The position numbers and the translations under genes are program-made. The notes beneath the pieces were generated by a model. It saw only the letters and a list, made by a program, of their open reading frames with translations, did not search any database and was not told the DNA's origin. This document shows positions 14,225 through 17,839 of a stretch of 17,839 nucleotides of DNA, one piece after another; within the stretch, counting starts at the first letter, position 1, and the number at the start of each line of letters is the position of its first letter. Source of the stretch: PHBD01 sp964578535 (GTDB taxonomy: Bacteria; Desulfobacterota; Syntrophia; Syntrophales; PHBD01); contig CAZODI010000057.1 of assembly GCA_964578535.1 (NCBI GenBank), positions 1 through 17,839 on the forward strand, read 5' to 3'.

Positions 14225-15240
14225 ATCCGACGAAAAACAGAATCTTGGGCAAGAATGCCGTGTGGCTGCTGTTCATTGCGGTCGTGGCCGTCCTGCCCAT
14301 TGTGCCGGGTTTTGCGGACAACTCCTTCCGCATGCATGTCTTTATCCTGATCCTTTTGTACGCCAGCATGGCGCAGGCCTGGAATATCATCGGCGGCTAC
14401 TGCGGCCAGGTGTCGTTCGGCCACTCGGTGTTTTTCGGGATCGGCGCCTACGGGGCGTCCATGGCCCTGGTGACCTACGGGACGACGCCCTGGCCCGGCA
14501 TCCTGATCGGCATGGCGGCGGCCGGCCTGGTGGCGGTCATCATCAGTTATCCGTGCTTCAAGCTGAGCGGCCATTATTTCGCCATTGCCACCTTCGCCAT
14601 CGTGGAGATTTTTTTCCGCATGTTCCAGGTGTGGGACTGGATCGGCGGGGCCATCGGACTGGACTATCCCGTAATCGAAGAGGGAATCCGGAACCTGGTC
14701 TGGTATTCGAAGACGGGGTATTATTATTTCGCCCTGATCCTGTTTGCGGTTGTCTTCGGGGTCGTGCGCTGGCTGGAAGGGCACCGGTTCGGGTATTACA
14801 TGAAGGCCGTGCGGGAAGGGCAGGAGACGGCCGAATCGCTGGGTGTCAACAGCACCATGGTGAAACTCACGGCAATGGCCATCTCGGCGGTCCTGACGGC
14901 CCTTTGCGGGGTTTTCTTCGTGCAGTATAACCTGAGGGTGGACCCGTCCATGGTCATCTCCCTGGACATGGCGATGAAGTTCGTCCTCATCACCATCTTG
15001 GGCGGGGCCGGCACGCTCCTGGGGCCCCTGGCCGGTGCGGCGGTCCTCATCCCGCTGCAGGAATACACCCGCGCGTTCTGGGGCGGACTGGGCGGCGGCA
15101 TCGACCTGATCATTTTCGGACTGATCATCATCCTCATGGTCATCAAGCAGCCCGCCGGGATCGTCGGGATTTTCCAGGGGATCCGGCAGCGGATTGCGAA
15201 AGCCCGCGGCAAGGGAGGTACGGAAGTTGGCGCTCCTTGA
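14218..15240 (+). CDS. livM: LIV-type ABC transporter permease (LivM family)
   Basis: 340 residues from TTG 14218. It is the second membrane subunit, pairing with LivH. Hallmarks include YASMAQAWNIIGGYCGQVSFGHSVFFGIGAYG, the LivM signature region, and an EAA-like loop AVREGQETAESLGVNSTMVKL, followed by FVLITILGGAGTLLGPLAGA. The TTG start is chosen because AGGAAGGGG precedes it with an 8-nt spacer (TTTTTCGG) and the N-terminal residues (VNPTKNRIL) run directly into the first helix; no ATG is available before the first membrane segment is lost. It overlaps livH by 7 nt and livG by 14 nt, which suggests translational coupling. Confidence 0.9.
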   Translation: MVNPTKNRILGKNAVWLLFIAVVAVLPIVPGFADNSFRMHVFILILLYASMAQAWNIIGGYCGQVSFGHSVFFGIGAYGASMALVTYGTTPWPGILIGMAAAGLVAVIISYPCFKLSGHYFAIATFAIVEIFFRMFQVWDWIGGAIGLDYPVIEEGIRNLVWYSKTGYYYFALILFAVVFGVVRWLEGHRFGYYMKAVREGQETAESLGVNSTMVKLTAMAISAVLTALCGVFFVQYNLRVDPSMVISLDMAMKFVLITILGGAGTLLGPLAGAAVLIPLQEYTRAFWGGLGGGIDLIIFGLIIILMVIKQPAGIVGIFQGIRQRIAKARGKGGTEVGAP

Positions 15241-15982
15241 ACTGAATGAAGTGACCATGAAGTTCGGCGAGCTTGTCGCCAACGACCGGGTCAGCTTTAC
15301 CGTGGAGGCAGGTTCGATTGTCGGGCTCATCGGCCCGAACGGCGCGGGGAAAACGACCCTCTTCAACTGCATCTCCGGGCTCTACAAGCCATTCAGCGGG
15401 CGCATTTCCTTCGACGGCGAGGATATAACCGGGCTCACGCCGTATCAGATCGCCCGCAAAGGGGCGGTGCGCACCTTCCAGGTCGTGCGGCCCCTCAAGG
15501 AAATGACGGTTTTCGACAACGTTCTGGTCGGCGCTTTCCTGAAATGCCACGACAACAAATCGGCATTTGAAAAAGCTGCCGAATGCATCCGGCTGTGCGA
15601 GCTTACCCAAATCCAGGACAAGCTGGCCGGGGGGTTGCCCATCGCCGGGAAGAAGCGCCTGGAAATGGCGAGGGCGCTGGCTGCGGGCCCTAAGCTGCTC
15701 ATGCTCGACGAGGTGATGGCGGGCCTCACGTCGACGGAAGTGAAGGCGGCCGTGGAAGTCATCCTGCGACTGAAAGACAGCGGCATCACCATGATGATCG
15801 TGGAACACGTCATGGAGGCCATCATGCCGATCGCTGACAAGGTCGTGGTGCTCGACAGCGGCCTCAAGATCGCCGAGGACGCGCCCGAGCGCATCGTCAA
15901 CGACGACAGGGTCATCGAGGCCTATCTCGGGGTGAAATACTCCCAGCGCTTCAAGGAACAGAGGAGTGGAGCCGGTGCCTGA
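15227..15982 (+). CDS. livG: LIV-type ABC transporter ATP-binding protein (LivG family)
   Basis: 251 residues from TTG 15227, set by GGGAGGT 8 nt upstream; this gives MALLELNEVTMKFGE, the usual LivG beginning. It hydrolyses ATP on the cytoplasmic face to drive import. Visible motifs: Walker A GPNGAGKT (36-43), Q-loop RTFQ (Q85), Walker B LLMLDE (157-162), and switch histidine H194 in IVEHVMEAI. The ABC signature, normally LS-x-GQ, reads LPIAGKKRLEMARAL (137-151), so the canonical Ser-Gly-Gly-Gln is degenerate. This resembles a LivG-like subgroup with LTLA-type signatures. It overlaps livM by 14 nt and livF by 8 nt. Confidence 0.93.
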   Translation: MALLELNEVTMKFGELVANDRVSFTVEAGSIVGLIGPNGAGKTTLFNCISGLYKPFSGRISFDGEDITGLTPYQIARKGAVRTFQVVRPLKEMTVFDNVLVGAFLKCHDNKSAFEKAAECIRLCELTQIQDKLAGGLPIAGKKRLEMARALAAGPKLLMLDEVMAGLTSTEVKAAVEVILRLKDSGITMMIVEHVMEAIMPIADKVVVLDSGLKIAEDAPERIVNDDRVIEAYLGVKYSQRFKEQRSGAGA

Positions 15983-16691
15983 GCCCATCCTGAACGTTTC
16001 CGGCCTGGATGCGGGATATGACGGCATCCCCGTCGTCTTTGACGCCTCCCTGGAGGTCCTGCCGGGGGAGCTGGTCGCGATCGTCGGCGCGAACGGGGCG
16101 GGGAAGTCCACGATCATGCGAACCATCTGCGGCCTTATGCACCCTCTCAAAGGGAGCATCCTCTTCGAGGGCGCCGATATCTCCAAGCTCCCGGCGAACC
16201 GCACCGTCAAGCTCGGAATCAGCTACGTCCCGGAAGGCCGCCGGATTTTCGCCAAGCTCTCGGTTGAGAAAAACCTCGCCCTGGGGGCGTATGCCGAAGA
16301 ATCCAAGACGGAGGTCAAGCGCCGCGTGGAGGAGATATTGCAGATATTCCCCGTACTCAGGGAGCGCGCCAGGCAAATCGGCGAGACGCTGAGCGGCGGG
16401 GAGCAGCAGATGCTGGCCATCGCACGCGGCCTCATGTCGCACCCCAAGCTGCTCATGCTCGACGAGATGTCGCTGGGCCTCATGCCCACCATGGTGGAGA
16501 AAATGATGGAGACGGTCATCGGCATCAACAAAGCCGGGACCACGGTCCTGCTGGTCGAACAGATGGTCCAGGAGACGCTCGAAATCGCCCACCGCGGCTA
16601 CGTCATCCAGAGCGGGAATATCGTCCAGTCCGGCACGGGACGCGAACTGCTCGATTCACCCGATGTCCGCAAGGCCTACCTTGGTATGTGA
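15975..16691 (+). CDS. livF: LIV-type ABC transporter ATP-binding protein (LivF family)
   Basis: 238 residues from GTG 15975. It is the second ATPase, forming a heterodimer with LivG. Motifs are complete: Walker A GANGAGKST (38-46), SYVPEGRRIFAKLSVEKNL (83-101, typical of LivF), signature LSGGE (139-143), Walker B LLMLDE (159-164), and VEQ with glutamine at the switch position (Q196), which is normal for LivF. GTG 15975 is chosen because GAGGAG (15961-15966) lies 8 nt upstream; the earlier in-frame GTG at 15966 overlaps that site. It overlaps livG by 8 nt. It is the last recognisable subunit gene of the operon. Confidence 0.94.
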   Translation: MPEPILNVSGLDAGYDGIPVVFDASLEVLPGELVAIVGANGAGKSTIMRTICGLMHPLKGSILFEGADISKLPANRTVKLGISYVPEGRRIFAKLSVEKNLALGAYAEESKTEVKRRVEEILQIFPVLRERARQIGETLSGGEQQMLAIARGLMSHPKLLMLDEMSLGLMPTMVEKMMETVIGINKAGTTVLLVEQMVQETLEIAHRGYVIQSGNIVQSGTGRELLDSPDVRKAYLGM

Positions 16692-16733
16692 GCCCGTCCC
16701 TTCTTCCATTCGTAAAAAGGAGTGGCGGGGCTG

Positions 16734-17201
16734 TTGAGACGACCCTGCCATTTTTTTGTGCTGAATGTGCTCATCATGCCGACCCATACGGAAATAGCTT
16801 GTTTCATGATCGGCGTTGTTCTTGCGTTTTATGGACTCATCGATGGATTGTTCAATTTCTTCGATTGGCGCCGTGATGAAAAGCTGCTCCGCACCGGGAT
16901 CGAAACCACGGGAAAGATCACGGATGCAGCCACGTATCCGCAGATAGAGAACGTCAACTCCGGCCAATACCGCTTTTATGCGGAATTCAAGGCTGCCGAC
17001 AATACGACCCATGTAGCGGCATCGCATTTTGCGAGCCATTCTCCAGAAAGATTTTTAAACACCGAGGTCGCCATCCTATACGATCCCAAGAATCCGGATC
17101 ATTCCCGTTTTAAAACCGATATTTCTCTCGTTCGTGAAGTGATCATCAATATCGCTGTCTTCCTCATCGGCTTGGGACTGATCGTTTACTCGGCGTTATA
17201 G
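16734..17201 (+). CDS. DUF3592-like membrane protein
   Basis: About 155 residues with one hydrophobic segment near each end (IACFMIGVVLAFYGLIDGLF and VIINIAVFLIGLGLIVYSAL). Between them is a roughly 90-residue hydrophilic part with the DUF3592 pattern: GIETTGKITDAAT, YRFYAEFKAADN and VAILYDPKNPDHSRF. DUF3592 proteins are small membrane proteins of unknown function. The start is uncertain: AAGGAG (16717-16722) is 11 nt before TTG 16734, while the in-frame GTG 16722 overlaps it and ATG 16776, just before the first helix, has no ribosome binding site. It lies 42 nt after livF with no terminator between, so it may be co-transcribed, but nothing links it to transport. Confidence 0.75.
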   Translation: MRRPCHFFVLNVLIMPTHTEIACFMIGVVLAFYGLIDGLFNFFDWRRDEKLLRTGIETTGKITDAATYPQIENVNSGQYRFYAEFKAADNTTHVAASHFASHSPERFLNTEVAILYDPKNPDHSRFKTDISLVREVIINIAVFLIGLGLIVYSAL

Positions 17202-17343
17202 AATTGAAGGTCCGTTCTTCAGGGTGGACATGGTGTCAAGGGAAGCCGGTGATATCCTCATACAATGGGGTTCATGATTGAAACTTGTACTGGAATTGTT
17301 GATGGTGTGCCTGTTACAATGAATTATCCGACGAAGTAGTATG

Positions 17344-17373
17344 TTGTCAAAAATTCACTTATTAATGGATATT
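17344..17373 (+). promoter_or_regulatory. Possible promoter of the terminal AT-rich gene
   Basis: TTGTCA (17344-17349), an 18-bp spacer and GATATT (17368-17373) lie just upstream of the ribosome binding site. This is close to the start codon, so the leader would be very short, and AT-rich DNA yields such matches by chance. Confidence 0.3.
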
Positions 17374-17393
17374 TATGCGGGAGGTGACTACAG

Positions 17394-17839
17394 ATGAAAA
17401 AGCGTTTATTTATAATAATTGGAATCGTATTGTTGGTTGCTTATACATCTGTGAGCGTTGCCGCATCAGAAGCACAACGCAACGTTAAGGTAAAAGAAAA
17501 GCAGATAATATTAAAAGGTTTAAGCATTGGAATGGATATAAATGAAGCACGGAAGATATGTATAAACATAGTTGGCAAAAACTGGACTGTCAGTCAAGTC
17601 GAAGACTCTAATACTTTGATGACACATGACAGGGAGTATTTCAAAAAAAACAAGATGCGAATGTTTGGTAAGCAGGGCTTTCTTATGAAAAATAAGGACA
17701 GCAATCTGACCGGGTACGGGTTCATCATCGACGATGACGGAAACGGCAAGGTTACGGAGATTTTTTTAAGCGGAGAATTAACCGATTACATCTTTCTTAC
17801 AAATGATGTTCACGCAGATTATTTTGTCGAGGAATTCAA
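17394..17839 (+). CDS. Secreted protein of unknown function, 3' end beyond the window
   Basis: ATG 17394 follows GGGAGGTGA (17379-17387) at a good distance. The 148 visible codons stay open to the window end. The N-terminus MKKRLFIIIGIVLLVAYTSV followed by SVAA/SEA is a typical Sec signal peptide with cleavage near residue 24, and no lipobox cysteine. The mature part is lysine-rich and has GLSIGMDINEARKICINIVG, which looks like a small alpha/beta module, then GYGFIIDDDGNGKVTEIFLSG. I do not recognise the family. Codon use is AT-rich (many ATA, TTA, AAA codons), unlike the GC-rich neighbours, suggesting acquired DNA. It is probably an independent unit downstream of the DUF3592 gene (192-nt gap). 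Confidence 0.75.
   Translation, partial: MKKRLFIIIGIVLLVAYTSVSVAASEAQRNVKVKEKQIILKGLSIGMDINEARKICINIVGKNWTVSQVEDSNTLMTHDREYFKKNKMRMFGKQGFLMKNKDSNLTGYGFIIDDDGNGKVTEIFLSGELTDYIFLTNDVHADYFVEEF

Noticed and set aside
14134..15372. 412-codon minus-strand open frame opposite livM
   Set aside because: Antisense shadow of a clear permease gene, charged low-complexity translation.
17264..17338. 24-codon open frame (MGFMIETC...) before the terminal gene
   Set aside because: No ribosome binding site and no recognisable family; too short to support.
1..17839. CRISPR array, tRNA, rRNA, IS element or attachment site
   Set aside because: No regular short repeats, tRNA-like cloverleaf, transposase or terminal inverted repeats were seen on either strand by eye.

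Overview
The window reads as a GC-rich scaffold piece from a Gram-negative bacterium, most likely an anaerobic Desulfobacterota (old Deltaproteobacteria, Syntrophales-like) and probably from a metagenome assembly. This is inferred from gene content: a cobalamin-dependent class II ribonucleotide reductase, a B12-binding radical SAM enzyme, an HD-GYP protein, a bacteriohemerythrin and a LIV-type ABC importer. No rRNA or tRNA gene is present to confirm it. A 100-N assembly gap at 4351-4450 truncates two genes, and CDSs are cut at both window edges.

Left part (1-4350): the 3' end of a bacteriohemerythrin lacking one usual iron-ligand histidine; a convergent B12-binding/radical SAM (DUF4070-type) gene; an HD-GYP c-di-GMP phosphodiesterase gene with a one-base frameshift, followed by a strong minus-strand terminator; and, divergent from it, an AEC-family transporter cut by the gap.

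Middle (4451-9326): the most unusual locus. A minus-strand pair encodes a 1130-residue lipoprotein that joins a cysteine-dependent tyrosine/dual-specificity phosphatase, a TPR-like helical region, S-layer homology repeats, a complete nucleotide pyrophosphatase/phosphodiesterase-like alkaline-phosphatase domain and a C-terminal Ig-like domain. It is followed 14 nt later by a secreted protein made of two tandem copies of a domain I do not recognise. Upstream is a cluster of four TGACGT half-sites.

nrdJ (9327-11567) follows. Two NrdR-box-like sites sit 32 bp apart at its promoter, one of them exactly filling the -35/-10 spacer.

Right part (11881-17839): a complete LIV-type ABC transporter operon (binding protein, two permeases, two ATPases). 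The binding-protein gene is separated from the permeases by two strong stem-loops. The last four genes overlap and three start with TTG or GTG on good ribosome binding sites. A DUF3592-like membrane protein follows, then an AT-rich gene for a secreted protein of unknown function that runs off the window.

Functionally the window combines c-di-GMP and oxygen/redox sensing proteins, cobalamin-dependent enzymes, solute import and a probable envelope-anchored dual phosphatase/phosphodiesterase system.
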